NCBI GenBank assembly: GCA_015062395.1
Contig: SUUS01000007.1
Coordinates: forward strand, 1 to 60,572
Direction of reading: 5' to 3'
Length of the DNA stretch: 60,572 bases
Source: Alphaproteobacteria bacterium
GTDB taxonomy: Bacteria > Pseudomonadota > Alphaproteobacteria > CAAHEQ01 > UBA3637
The position numbers and the translations under genes are program-made. Numbering within the stretch: position 1 is the first letter of the stretch; the number at the start of each line of letters is the position of its first letter. The notes under the pieces were generated by a model. That model was not told where the DNA came from. It ran no database searches and saw nothing but the letters and a program-made list of their open reading frames with translations. Positions 23,947 to 32,451 of the stretch are shown piece by piece.

Positions 23947-24276
23947 ATGGCTGAATTTACAATAAATGCGCTTTCACAAAGGTTAAAGCAAACCAATAAA
24001 GATTTAAAAAATGTAAAAAGACATTTGCTTTTTTATAAAATTTTGAATCTTTTATATTTTGGTAAGGGGGCAAGATCTAAACGGATGAAGATGCAAATTC
24101 GGGAAGTTCGCTTACATCAAAGAGCCAGTTTGTTGCTGGGGGCGCTTGAAAACCGGAAAAGGGCTATATCCAGTTATCAACGTTTTAAAGCAGGACATTA
24201 TTCTGACAAATCATTTGTTCTGTTTGCCTTTTTGCGATATCGATATTATAAAAACAAATTACAAAAACAGCGTTAA
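23947..24276 (+). CDS. Small basic protein of unknown function
   Basis: A 109-residue, strongly basic, mostly helical protein (KNVKRHLLFYKILNLLYF, then KGARSKRMKMQIREVRLHQ). It has no signal peptide; one amphipathic or hydrophobic stretch lies near residues 30-42. I do not recognise the family. The start at 23947 is chosen because a sigma70-type promoter (23881-23909) occupies the upstream in-frame extension. The ribosome site is only CAGGG at a long spacing. The gene converges on the nitroreductase gene with one base between the stops. Its divergent position next to the cysE control region is the only functional clue. Confidence 0.6.
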   Translation: MAEFTINALSQRLKQTNKDLKNVKRHLLFYKILNLLYFGKGARSKRMKMQIREVRLHQRASLLLGALENRKRAISSYQRFKAGHYSDKSFVLFAFLRYRYYKNKLQKQR

Positions 24277-24277
24277 A

Positions 24278-24787
24278 TTACCATTCGTTATAATGGACTT
24301 GCTTTGGATTGAAACGAAGCGATGGAGTCGTTTTTTGTTTTGCTGTTCCCAATGCAATCAGCGCCATTGGTTTTTGTTCTTTAGGTAAATTCAGTATGTT
24401 CGCTAAATTTTCCATGTGCTGTTCATTTGGATAAACGCCACACCAACAAGTCGCAAGTCCCAATGCATGTGCAGCTAACAGTATATTTTGTCCTGCTAAA
24501 ATCGGATCGACTCGCCAATAATCTTCCCAACAGTTATCAGAATTTCCAACAACGATGATGGCTGTTCCTGCTTGAGTTAAAAAACCAGCATACGGATGAA
24601 CGTTTTCAATCGCTTGCAATACAGAAGGATGATTTACAACAACAAACGACCATGGTTGTTTGTTCATTGCAGAAGGCGCTTGTGCAGCGCATCTTAAAAT
24701 CATCTCAATTTGTTCCGGGGTTGCTTTTTGTGATGGGTCGTATTCTCTGGTTGAATGACGCGTTAAAATAGTATCTATTGTGTTCAT
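24278..24787 (-). CDS. Nitroreductase-family flavoprotein
   Basis: A 169-residue FMN-dependent NAD(P)H oxidoreductase of the NfsB/BluB-like nitroreductase fold. The N-terminal RHSTREYDP motif (10-18) binds FMN phosphate, QAPSAMNKQPWSFVVV (36-51) is the second FMN block, and the C-terminal LIALGTAKQ completes it. DNCWEDYWRVDPILAGQNILLAAHALGLATCWCGVYPN forms the dimer core. Short members of this family reduce nitro compounds or quinones; the substrate cannot be inferred. GGAGACATC precedes the ATG at ribosome-site distance. Confidence 0.88.
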   Translation of the reverse strand: MNTIDTILTRHSTREYDPSQKATPEQIEMILRCAAQAPSAMNKQPWSFVVVNHPSVLQAIENVHPYAGFLTQAGTAIIVVGNSDNCWEDYWRVDPILAGQNILLAAHALGLATCWCGVYPNEQHMENLANILNLPKEQKPMALIALGTAKQKTTPSLRFNPKQVHYNEW

Positions 24788-25276
24788 GATGTCTCCTTTA
24801 TTAATATATTTATAAGATAAATTGTTCAGATGGAAAAATCAATCTAATTTTTAAGTTTGTCTTTGGGAAAAAAAAGGACTCGAGTCTTTTTCTTTTTTTC
24901 ACTTTTTTCGTTTTAAGTTGATAAAAATTTTTTTGTTTTATTTTATTTTTAACCTTTTTTATTCAAAATTGAATACGACTCCACAAATGACGAGTCTTTG
25001 CCCTTAAAATAAGGACTTTAGAAGATAAAATTTTTTATAAAAAAACACTTTTTTTGATTAAAATGTATATAAAACAAAGAGTTAGCTAAAAACACAATAT
25101 ATAGAATCTGAAATACTATATATTGCGTCAAGTAATTTAATTGCATTTTTTGCAAAAAGTTTTGTTGTCAATTTGCTTTTGTTTTGTAATATGGAATCAA
25201 AGTTTGAAGGATAAAGACGCTTTTTGAGTCGTTAGCGACGAATTTAATGACAAAAAAAGTTTGGAAATGGGAGTAA
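24788..25276. promoter_or_regulatory. dnaA control region with GANTC cluster and inverted repeat
   Basis: A 489-bp gap without a gene. It holds seven GANTC sites (24877, 24882, 24977, 24992, 25104, 25194, 25226), the recognition sequence of the alphaproteobacterial methyltransferase CcrM. The first two form the palindrome GACTCGAGTC (24877-24886). A perfect 10-bp inverted repeat, CAATATATAG (25095-25104) and CTATATATTG (25116-25125), overlaps or encloses the fifth site. I see no convincing cluster of DnaA boxes, so I do not call oriC here. Confidence 0.6.
25165..25192 (+). promoter_or_regulatory. Candidate dnaA promoter
   Basis: TTGTCA 25165-25170, 16-bp spacer, TAATAT 25187-25192. A GANTC site (25194-25198) lies at the predicted start point, so methylation state could matter for initiation. 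Confidence 0.55.
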
Positions 25277-26671
25277 ATGATGATTGATAAAGAGTTTGAA
25301 CAACAATGGCAAGATGTTTGTTCGCAGTTAAAAGAAAAGTGTGATGACAGTTTGCTACATCAGTATTTGGGGCAAATTGTTCCTGATGTGCAGCAAGACA
25401 CGCTTATTTTATCTGTGCCAAATCAGTTTATGTTCAGTTGGTTGCAACGCAAAGAGTATGATGTGCGTTTATGTGAATTGTTTCAGCAATTTTATCCAGA
25501 AGTTCAAACATCTCAAGTGCGTTTACAGAACGCATATAGTGTATCATCTAAATCCGTTTCCGATAGTTTTGTTTGTGCAAGTCCTGTCAAAGAAGAACCT
25601 GTTGCGGCAAAAACACTACAGGATGAGGTGCGTTTAAATCCTCAAATGACGTTTGAAAACTATGTCGTTGGTTCATCAAATGAAATTGCAGCAGCTGTTG
25701 CAAAAGGAATTACAGAACGTTTTGATTCGGCTTGTAATCCATTATTTTTGCACAGTTCTGTCGGTTTGGGGAAAACACACTTGATGAATGCGATTGCGTG
25801 GAGAATGCGTCAAAAACATCCTGAAAAAAAGGTTATTTATTTAACTGCAGAACAATTTAAAGCTCGGTATATTCGTTCTTTGCGCGCAGATAAGGTAATT
25901 CAATCTGACAGTGAAAATCAAACAGAACATTTTCGGGAATTGTTCCGTTCGGCTGACATTTTGATGGTGGATGATATCCAATTTTTGTGTGGCAATAAAA
26001 AGGCAACGCAAATGGAATTTTTCCACACCTTTAATTCTTTGATTGAACAAGGAAAACAAATCGTATTGTCTTCAGATAGTTCGCCTCAAGAATTAAAGGA
26101 TATGGAAGAACGTTTAAAATCCAGAATGGCGCAAGGTTTGATTGTAGATATTTATCCAACAACCTATGAAATGCGTATAGGTATTTTACAATCAAAAGCT
26201 GAACAGTGGGGGGTGTCGTTGCCTCAAGACGTTGTTGAATTTTTGGCTGAAAGAATCACGACAAACGTTCGAGAATTAGAAGGTGCTTTAAAGCGCTTGA
26301 TTGTTAATACTGGTTTATTGCATTTACCATTGACATTGGCTTCAACGCAACAGATATTAAAAGATGTATTGAACCTATATCCTGTTGAAGTAAGTGTATC
26401 TGATATTATTAAGGCTGTGAGCGATTATTTTATGGTAAAAATTGCAGATTTAAAATCAACGCGTCGCGACAGAAGTATTGCACGTCCACGTCAGATTGCA
26501 ATGTATTTGGCAAAAGAATTGACATCAAAATCATTACCTGAAATTGGTTCGGCTTTTGAACGTGACCATACAACGATTATGCATGCGATAAAGGTCATTA
26601 GTCAGTTGGTTGAAACGGATGCATCTGTTGCTTCTTGTGTTCAAACAATCAAAAGATCGTTTATTCATTAA
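25277..26671 (+). CDS. dnaA: Chromosomal replication initiator DnaA
   Basis: A 464-residue AAA+ initiator that binds DnaA boxes and melts oriC. Domain I (1-85) binds helicase; domain II (86-120) is a short linker. Domain III has Walker A GLGKTH (163-168), MVDDIQFL for Walker B, and RLKSRMAQG for the arginine finger. Domain IV ends with the signature RPRQIAMYLAKELTSKSLPEIGSAFERDHTTIMHA (broken here only by domain order). GGGAG precedes tandem ATGs. Upstream lies a GANTC-rich control region. A heat-shock gene follows 13 bp downstream. Confidence 0.96.
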   Translation: MMIDKEFEQQWQDVCSQLKEKCDDSLLHQYLGQIVPDVQQDTLILSVPNQFMFSWLQRKEYDVRLCELFQQFYPEVQTSQVRLQNAYSVSSKSVSDSFVCASPVKEEPVAAKTLQDEVRLNPQMTFENYVVGSSNEIAAAVAKGITERFDSACNPLFLHSSVGLGKTHLMNAIAWRMRQKHPEKKVIYLTAEQFKARYIRSLRADKVIQSDSENQTEHFRELFRSADILMVDDIQFLCGNKKATQMEFFHTFNSLIEQGKQIVLSSDSSPQELKDMEERLKSRMAQGLIVDIYPTTYEMRIGILQSKAEQWGVSLPQDVVEFLAERITTNVRELEGALKRLIVNTGLLHLPLTLASTQQILKDVLNLYPVEVSVSDIIKAVSDYFMVKIADLKSTRRDRSIARPRQIAMYLAKELTSKSLPEIGSAFERDHTTIMHAIKVISQLVETDASVASCVQTIKRSFIH

Positions 26672-26684
26672 ATAGGATGTGAAA

Positions 26685-27152
26685 ATGAGCCGTTTAACAT
26701 TTAATACGCCATTTATGTTGGGATTTGAGAATTTAGAAAGGATGATGGACCAGTTAGCAAAAGGTGGTTCAGAAGGCTTTCCTCCCTATAACATAGAGCA
26801 GTTAAGCGAAACACGTTTGCGTATTTCTTTGGCCGTTGCAGGATACGACGAGCAAGATTTGGATGTGACGGTTGAAGATGATCGTTTGATTATCAGAGGA
26901 AAAACATCAACGCTAGAACAAGAAGATAGACATTTTTTATATCGAGGAATTGCAGGACGTAATTTTCAAAAGATGTTTGTTCTGGCTCATGGAATGAAAG
27001 TTGAAGGTGCTTTTATGGATAAAGGTTTGTTGCATATTGATTTGTTGCGTGTTGAGCCTGTATCTTCGGTGACAAAAATTCAGATAGCGCCAAATTCAAA
27101 AAATAATAAATCTTTGGATGTTTCTTCTAAAGCAAAGGAGAATAAAAAATGA
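26685..27152 (+). CDS. Small heat-shock protein (Hsp20/IbpA family)
   Basis: A 155-residue ATP-independent holdase. An alpha-crystallin domain occupies about residues 35-130, with YNIEQLSETRLRISLAVAGYDEQDLDVTVEDDRLIIRGK and the AHGMKVEGAFMDKGLLHIDL edge-strand block typical of IbpA. The ATG at 26685 is preferred over an upstream in-frame GTG, because AGGA (26674-26677) is then seven bases away. It directly follows dnaA and overlaps the DUF1150 gene by four bases, an arrangement common in alphaproteobacteria. Co-transcription with dnaA is possible; no terminator separates them. Confidence 0.92.
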   Translation: MSRLTFNTPFMLGFENLERMMDQLAKGGSEGFPPYNIEQLSETRLRISLAVAGYDEQDLDVTVEDDRLIIRGKTSTLEQEDRHFLYRGIAGRNFQKMFVLAHGMKVEGAFMDKGLLHIDLLRVEPVSSVTKIQIAPNSKNNKSLDVSSKAKENKK

Positions 27153-27382
27153 TTGATACTTTTGAAAAAAAATCATTGATTGAATGTGATTTATCTTATG
27201 ATGATGAATTTGCAGATTGGGGATTAGAAGATATAGCCTATGTAAAAAAGGATGTTGTAGATAATACGCCTATGTGGTCTATATATGGAGCTGAAGGTGT
27301 TCGTATCGGTTATGCTGAAAATAAAGCCGTTGCCTTGGCGATTATTTCACAACATGATTTGACTGCAATGAGTGTTCATTAA
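27149..27382 (+). CDS. DUF1150 family protein
   Basis: A 77-residue acidic cytosolic protein. The segment LEDIAYVKKDVVDNTPMWSIYGAEGVRIGYAENKAVALAII matches the DUF1150 family, which in alphaproteobacteria is usually encoded right after Hsp20. The ATGA overlap with the heat-shock gene couples the two. The function is unknown; the pairing suggests a role in stress response or as a small partner of the chaperone. Confidence 0.85.
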   Translation: MIDTFEKKSLIECDLSYDDEFADWGLEDIAYVKKDVVDNTPMWSIYGAEGVRIGYAENKAVALAIISQHDLTAMSVH

Positions 27383-27420
27383 ACCTTCGTATTCAATTTT
27401 TCATTTTTAATTATTCATAA

Positions 27421-27448
27421 AAAAAGCCCTGACAAAACAGGGCTTTTT
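27421..27448. terminator. Bidirectional terminator between DUF1150 and lolA
   Basis: Perfect 11-bp stem AAAAAGCCCTG (27421-27431) with CAGGGCTTTTT (27438-27448), loop of 6. It lies between convergent genes. Confidence 0.9.
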
Positions 27449-27465
27449 CATCTGTTTAAAAGATA

Positions 27466-28077
27466 TTATTCTTCTTTTTGAAAAACAAATAAAGATTCGT
27501 CAACAGGTTCGTTTATTTTTGTTTCATAAAGGCCTACAGTTGATTTGATGCCTTTGGCATCTACTAATTCCCATTGGCGAAAATCAACAGGGTCAATTCC
27601 AGTAATTAATGTTAATTCACCCAACTCTGGTTCTTTGTTTTTGATAGCAGAAATGCGATATTCATCTAATTCTTGTTCGATACCTGTCACTAAAAATTCT
27701 TTATCATCAAAAGAAAAATCAGGCTTTAATAAAATAGCCGCAGGCGTTTGGTCGATTTCAAGGTATGAAATTTGATCAAACCCTTTATCATAATAAATAA
27801 AATACATGCCATCTGCGATAAATTCAACATCAGCTGGCGCATCATAAATTAAACGCATTTTGTTGGGACGAGATAAATAAAAATCGCCATGTTTCATAAA
27901 GTCCCCATCTTTGCTTGTAAATTCAGAAAAACGACTGTTCATCGTTTTGATACTGTGTAGCATTTGTTCAACTTTATTTAATATCACTCTGTTTTCAGGG
28001 GTGTCCAATTTTTCAGGAACAACAGCATACGCTTTCATTGAAAATAAAATTAAAAACAATAAAATAATTTTTTTCAT
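27466..28077 (-). CDS. lolA: LolA-type outer-membrane lipoprotein carrier
   Basis: A 203-residue periplasmic protein. The signal peptide covers residues 1-18 (KKIILLFLILFSMKAYA). The mature part has the LolA pattern: KTMNSRFSEFTSKDGDFMKHGDFYLSRPNKMRL, then a beta-rich half-barrel ending in VDARG-like WELVDAKG. It carries lipoproteins released by LolCDE to the outer membrane. The ATG at 28077 is chosen because it overlaps the stop of the upstream GNAT gene (ATGA); a start 15 bases upstream would put charged residues before the signal. It is the last gene of the LonSB-ftsK-GNAT-lolA run. Confidence 0.85.
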   Translation of the reverse strand: MKKIILLFLILFSMKAYAVVPEKLDTPENRVILNKVEQMLHSIKTMNSRFSEFTSKDGDFMKHGDFYLSRPNKMRLIYDAPADVEFIADGMYFIYYDKGFDQISYLEIDQTPAAILLKPDFSFDDKEFLVTGIEQELDEYRISAIKNKEPELGELTLITGIDPVDFRQWELVDAKGIKSTVGLYETKINEPVDESLFVFQKEE

Positions 28078-28649
28078 TTTTCTTTTTTCCACTCCGATTT
28101 TAACTTTGAATATACAAATATATTTCTAAATTCATTGAATACAGGATTAAAACGCCATTGACGCAGTTGGCCTTCTTTTGTCAAACCACAGCGAATGGCA
28201 ACATTTTCTGACGGCTTATTTTGAGTATCCATATAAATGACGATGCGATTAAAGCCTCTTTCAAAAAAAGTGTCCATTAAAGCATTAATCGCTTCTGTCA
28301 TGTATCCTTTTTTTGTTTGGTCTTGGGATAAAAAATAACCAATTTCACCAGAGCGCTCTTCATAATCAATGTCCGTAAATGTACACGTTCCGATAAGCTG
28401 ATTATCTTTTGTCCAAATGCCATAATCTGCTGACGTCATTTCTTCAAATGCTTTGCTGGCAGAAAGGCAAAAATTATATTCATCTTCAACGCGACTGACT
28501 TTGTATAATAAAGGCATAAAGCGCGATAAAAATTCTTTGTTTTCAGCAATCACATTATACAGCTTTGTTGCATATTCGATTGTCGCTTTGTGAGGTTTTA
28601 AAATTAATCGGTCTGTTTGAATTTCAGTAAAAGGCTTTTTTTCTATCAT
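28074..28649 (-). CDS. GNAT N-acetyltransferase (RimJ/RimL type)
   Basis: A 191-residue acetyl-CoA-dependent transferase. The RimJ/L pattern is visible: TDRLILKPHKATIEYA at the N terminus, then GTCTFTDIDYEERSGEIGYFLSQDQTKKGYMTEAINALMDTFFE (acetyl-CoA loop QTKKGYMTEA) and SENVAIRCGLTKEGQLR. Such enzymes acetylate N-terminal amines of proteins, ribosomal or otherwise. The gene overlaps ftsK upstream and lolA downstream by four bases each, so it is translationally coupled. The substrate is unknown. Confidence 0.87.
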   Translation of the reverse strand: MIEKKPFTEIQTDRLILKPHKATIEYATKLYNVIAENKEFLSRFMPLLYKVSRVEDEYNFCLSASKAFEEMTSADYGIWTKDNQLIGTCTFTDIDYEERSGEIGYFLSQDQTKKGYMTEAINALMDTFFERGFNRIVIYMDTQNKPSENVAIRCGLTKEGQLRQWRFNPVFNEFRNIFVYSKLKSEWKKEK

Positions 28650-30802
28650 TTATCTCCTCCGATTAAAATTTCTCGACGTCCTGTTGGAGATGCAGCAGAA
28701 ACAATCCCTTCTTTTTCCATTCTATCAATTAAATCAGCAGCTCTGTTATAACCAATAGATAATTTTCTTTGAATGTAGCTGATGGTTGGTCGTTTATCTG
28801 CTAAAACAATTTGAACGGCTTGTTCATATAAATCTCCACCACCAGAAGACATGTTTGTTCTGTCAAAAACAGGACCATCATCCAACGGATTATCAGAATC
28901 ATCATCCATTAAAACAGCATCATTGTATTGTGCTTCTCCTTGGTCTTTTAAGAAGTTTACGACTTGTTCAACTTCATCATCACTGACAAATGGACCATGT
29001 ACGCGTACAGGTTTTGAGCCTGCAGAAAATAACATATCACCACGTCCCAATAATTGTTCTGCACCTTGTTCACCCAAAATCGTACGACTGTCTATTTTGC
29101 TGGTCACTTGGAAGGAAATACGACTTGGGAAATTGGCCTTAATTGTTCCTGTAATGACGTCAACAGAAGGTCTTTGCGTTGCCATGATTAAATGAATACC
29201 AGAAGCACGTGCTTTTTGAGCAATTCTTTGTATTGCGATATCGACTTCTTTTCCTGCTGTGAGCATCAAATCAGCCATTTCATCGACAATAACAACAATA
29301 TAAGGTAATGGCGTTAAATCCATTTCTTGTATTTCAGTAATTGGACGACCTGTTTCTGGATCGAAGCCCGTTGTCACTTTACGTGTTAGCTTTTCTCCAT
29401 TGGCGATTGTTTCAGCAATTTTTTTATTGTACCCTTCGATATTTCGAACACCCAAAGTCGCCATGGCTCTGTATCTATCATCCATTTCTTTTACGGTCCA
29501 TTTTAATGCAACAATCGCTTTTCCTGGTTCTGTGACGACAGGCGTTAATAAGTGAGGGATGCCATTATAAACTGAAAGCTCTAACATTTTTGGGTCAACC
29601 ATGATTAATTTACATTGTTCAGGTGTAAATCGATATAATAATGATAAAATCATGGTGTTAATACCAACCGATTTACCTGAACCCGTTGTACCAGCAACTA
29701 ATAAGTGAGGCATTTTTGCCAAATCTGCGAAAACGGGATTACCTGCGATATTTTTACCCAAAATAAGTGGTAAAATACCTTTGTTTTCAGTGAATGCATC
29801 TGTGTCAACCAATTCTTTAATAAAGACGGTTTGTCGTGTTTTGTTTGGAATTTCAATGCCGATAAAGCCACTAACAGAAACAACAGACATACGTACAGAA
29901 ACAACTTTCATTGCTAACGCGATATTATCCGATAAACTTATAACACGTTCAACTTTAACACCTGCAGCTGGTTCGAATTCATATAAAGTGACAACTGGAC
30001 CAGGGGATACTCGAACAACCTCTCCTTTGACGCCAAATTGCGCTAAAATACTTTCCAATTTTCGAGAGGTTGCCTCCATCATTTCTTTTGTTAGGTTGTC
30101 TTTTGATTGTACTTTGGGTTCATCCAATAATGTCGCAGGTGGCAAAGTAAAACCATCATCTGCTTTTTTCTTTAATGTAGTTGGAACTTTGTTTGTTTTT
30201 GCTTTTTTCTTCGGGGGTGCTTTTTCTTCTTTTTGTTTTGGCTTTTCCTGTTTTATTTCTTCTGGAGGCAGGACAATATCAGTTCCATTGGAACTTAATT
30301 TTTGTTTTAACAAACGCAGATAAAAATAAAGTTTATAAGCAATCCGTTTGACAGGTATTTCTGATACAAAAATAAATCCACAAACCCAAATAAACCAAAG
30401 CATGACATCTAAAAACAAAGGAGTTTCTGGAATTTTTCGATAAATTAATGCGCCAATAAAGCCACCTTTATCATACGGAGCGCTTAAAATGCATAAACCG
30501 ATTATAAGCAAGAAAGAAACCATCCTTTTTAACCAAATCAAACGTCGGTTTATTTTACAGAGTTTAAATATTATGCGACAAAGTGCAAAAACAACAAATA
30601 ACCATGCAGCAACACCGACTGTTTGCATTAAAATATCTGCAACATAAGCGCCAAACGGACCTAAATAATTGGTTGTTTTTAATGCAGATGCTGTATTGAT
30701 GGAAGAATCCAGTGGATTGTATGAAAAAAGCAATAAAGTTAAAGCGATAATCAAACAAAAGTTTATAAAAATTTTGAAAGCATAAATAAGTTTTTTTAAC
30801 AT
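28646..30802 (-). CDS. ftsK: DNA translocase FtsK
   Basis: A 718-residue septal DNA pump that clears chromosome ends and activates XerCD recombination. Four hydrophobic segments lie between residues 8 and 150, followed by a short Lys/Pro-rich linker (180-215). The RecA-like motor has Walker A GTTGSGKS (371-378), a Walker B at VVIVDEMADLM, and GIHLIMATQRPSVDVITG. The C-terminal gamma winged helix (about 655-718) with SYIQRKLSIGYNRAADLIDRME binds KOPS-type sites. The linker is short compared with E. coli. The start overlaps the LonSB gene by seven bases. Confidence 0.95.
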   Translation of the reverse strand: MLKKLIYAFKIFINFCLIIALTLLLFSYNPLDSSINTASALKTTNYLGPFGAYVADILMQTVGVAAWLFVVFALCRIIFKLCKINRRLIWLKRMVSFLLIIGLCILSAPYDKGGFIGALIYRKIPETPLFLDVMLWFIWVCGFIFVSEIPVKRIAYKLYFYLRLLKQKLSSNGTDIVLPPEEIKQEKPKQKEEKAPPKKKAKTNKVPTTLKKKADDGFTLPPATLLDEPKVQSKDNLTKEMMEATSRKLESILAQFGVKGEVVRVSPGPVVTLYEFEPAAGVKVERVISLSDNIALAMKVVSVRMSVVSVSGFIGIEIPNKTRQTVFIKELVDTDAFTENKGILPLILGKNIAGNPVFADLAKMPHLLVAGTTGSGKSVGINTMILSLLYRFTPEQCKLIMVDPKMLELSVYNGIPHLLTPVVTEPGKAIVALKWTVKEMDDRYRAMATLGVRNIEGYNKKIAETIANGEKLTRKVTTGFDPETGRPITEIQEMDLTPLPYIVVIVDEMADLMLTAGKEVDIAIQRIAQKARASGIHLIMATQRPSVDVITGTIKANFPSRISFQVTSKIDSRTILGEQGAEQLLGRGDMLFSAGSKPVRVHGPFVSDDEVEQVVNFLKDQGEAQYNDAVLMDDDSDNPLDDGPVFDRTNMSSGGGDLYEQAVQIVLADKRPTISYIQRKLSIGYNRAADLIDRMEKEGIVSAASPTGRREILIGGDK

Positions 30803-31440
30803 TTTCTTCCTCTTTTATCATCGTCCAAATGAATTGCTGTATCCATTTTTAAAATGGTTTGCAATGTTTTAATGCAACTGTGTACGTCGCCACATTCTAA
30901 CAGCGCTTGTTTTTCTCGGGCTTCGAAAGGTAAAATGGATGTGATGGTCGCAATTAAACGTCGAATAGGTAAGTCTTTTAACAAAATAATATCGATATCA
31001 ACGTGTTTTGTTTTTAAATAAATATCTAAAGCATAGAGTAAATTTTGCTTATCACATTCGGGAGCTGGTGTCATGTCAAATGAAAAAGGTTTATAGTCAA
31101 CTTTTAAAACAGGAAAGCCTTCTATATTTGTTTCTTCGATGACGTTAAATCGGCAAACGCCCGTTAAATAAAGCATCAGCGAATCGTCTTCATTTTCTGT
31201 GAAGCCAGAAATTCGGGCAGCACATCCTTTTAAATAAATTTGATTATTGCTTTTTTGTTGGACTACTGCCAGCATTCGTCCATGAGCTAAAGCCCAAAAA
31301 ATCATCGCTATTTGGCGATAATCTGTTAAACGAATTGAAAACTTACCTTCTGGCATCAAAACCATTTCAGACAAAGGTAATAATGGTAAATCGGACGGCA
31401 TTTGTCCCATATTCAAATCAAAAAGCTTTACTGGTTTCAT
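30796..31440 (-). CDS. Lon N-terminal-domain (LonSB) protein
   Basis: A 214-residue protein consisting of the Lon substrate-binding domain alone, without ATPase or protease. The marks are LPLLPLSEMVLMPEGKFSIRL and the repeated AARISGF/LTGVCRF beta segments, ending in helices with PFEAREKQALLECGDV. Stand-alone LonSB proteins are common in alphaproteobacteria and may serve as adaptors; their role is not established. The ATG at 31440 has AAAGGA upstream, whereas an in-frame start at 31518 lies upstream of the likely promoter. It is first in the ftsK operon. Confidence 0.87.
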   Translation of the reverse strand: MKPVKLFDLNMGQMPSDLPLLPLSEMVLMPEGKFSIRLTDYRQIAMIFWALAHGRMLAVVQQKSNNQIYLKGCAARISGFTENEDDSLMLYLTGVCRFNVIEETNIEGFPVLKVDYKPFSFDMTPAPECDKQNLLYALDIYLKTKHVDIDIILLKDLPIRRLIATITSILPFEAREKQALLECGDVHSCIKTLQTILKMDTAIHLDDDKRGRKC

Positions 31441-31461
31441 GTTAATCCTTTCTTTTATTGT

Positions 31462-31491
31462 AGAATAGCTTAAAAAATGGGTCTTTGTCCA
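31462..31491 (-). promoter_or_regulatory. Promoter of the LonSB-ftsK-GNAT-lolA operon
   Basis: On the minus strand, TGGACA (31491-31486), 18-bp spacer, TATTCT (31467-31462). It is a moderate match, but it is the only good one upstream of the first gene. Confidence 0.45.
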
Positions 31492-31586
31492 GTAATTTTT
31501 CATAAAAATGAAAAACAAGATATGTCTGCGTGTGTTATTTGAAAAGGATATTTGCTTAAAAAGTATGGATTGTAATTATTCTGTAA

Positions 31587-32444
31587 TTACATTAAGTGGT
31601 CGAGTAAATAATCTGGAAAGACTTTGTTTTCTGCGATTAACTCATCAATTGTATGCCCGTTATTGAGTTCATCAGCCGTCATTCCCGTACCTGTAATTAA
31701 AACAGTCTTTAATCCTGCATTATATCCACCCATAATGTCGGTTCTTAATGTGTCTCCGACCATTGCGCTTGTTTTGGGGGATGCGTTGGCTTTTTGCAAA
31801 GCAAAATTGTAAATTTCAGGGTATGGTTTGCCAATCCAGTAAACTTTTCCACCGTTTTCTTCGTACCATTTACCCAGTGCGCCACTTGTGACGTGTTTTA
31901 GGTCTCCATGAAAAGCAAAATAATCGGGGTTAGAACAGATGGCTGGTAATCCTTTTTCTAACGCTTTTTGTGCAACGTCTAAATAAGGGGATAAATCTGT
32001 GTAATAAACACCTTGTCCACGCAATGCGCCAATATAAACAGCTTGCGCTTCTTCCACATTCAATGTTTGGCGAGACAAAACACTTTCAAGTAATCTGTCG
32101 TTTGGTAGTCCGATTAACAGATATTTTCCTGTTGAATTTCCTATGACGGAATCCAGAATATGTTGATTTTCTAATTTGCTTTTTAAAACATCGCCAGATG
32201 TAATTACATCTGTATAATGAATATTTTGTAAAAATCCATCTTTTGAGCGCTTTTCCTTAAAATGAGAACTGATGGTTGTTGCATTGGATAAAATGTAAAT
32301 TTTCTTTTTTTGAGCGATTAATTTTGCGCAAACGTCCAACGCAGGAGGATAAAATTTTTCACCACTCCACAAAACACCATAAACGTCGATAAAAAATGTG
32401 TCTATAAAATCGGTTAATTGTAATAACGATGTAATTACTTGCAT
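31587..32444 (-). CDS. HAD-superfamily phosphatase, subfamily IIA (TIGR01459-like)
   Basis: A 285-residue cytosolic phosphatase. HAD motif I is DTFFIDVYGVLW (nucleophile Asp about 20), motif II is IYILSNATT, the C2 cap lies between, and motifs III/IV are YWIGKPYPEIYNFAL and MVGDTLRTDIMGGYNAGLKTVLI. These features match the NagD/p-nitrophenylphosphatase-like group, including the alphaproteobacterial TIGR01459 proteins. The natural substrate is unknown; sugar or nucleotide monophosphates are typical. It lies seven bases downstream of the pyrophosphatase gene on the same strand and is probably co-transcribed with it. Confidence 0.87.
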   Translation of the reverse strand: MQVITSLLQLTDFIDTFFIDVYGVLWSGEKFYPPALDVCAKLIAQKKKIYILSNATTISSHFKEKRSKDGFLQNIHYTDVITSGDVLKSKLENQHILDSVIGNSTGKYLLIGLPNDRLLESVLSRQTLNVEEAQAVYIGALRGQGVYYTDLSPYLDVAQKALEKGLPAICSNPDYFAFHGDLKHVTSGALGKWYEENGGKVYWIGKPYPEIYNFALQKANASPKTSAMVGDTLRTDIMGGYNAGLKTVLITGTGMTADELNNGHTIDELIAENKVFPDYLLDHLM

Positions 32445-32451
32445 ATAGGTA

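Noticed and set aside
24788-25276. Chromosomal origin oriC next to dnaA
   Set aside because: No cluster of TTATCCACA-type boxes is visible. The inverted repeat and GANTC sites are better explained as dnaA promoter control.
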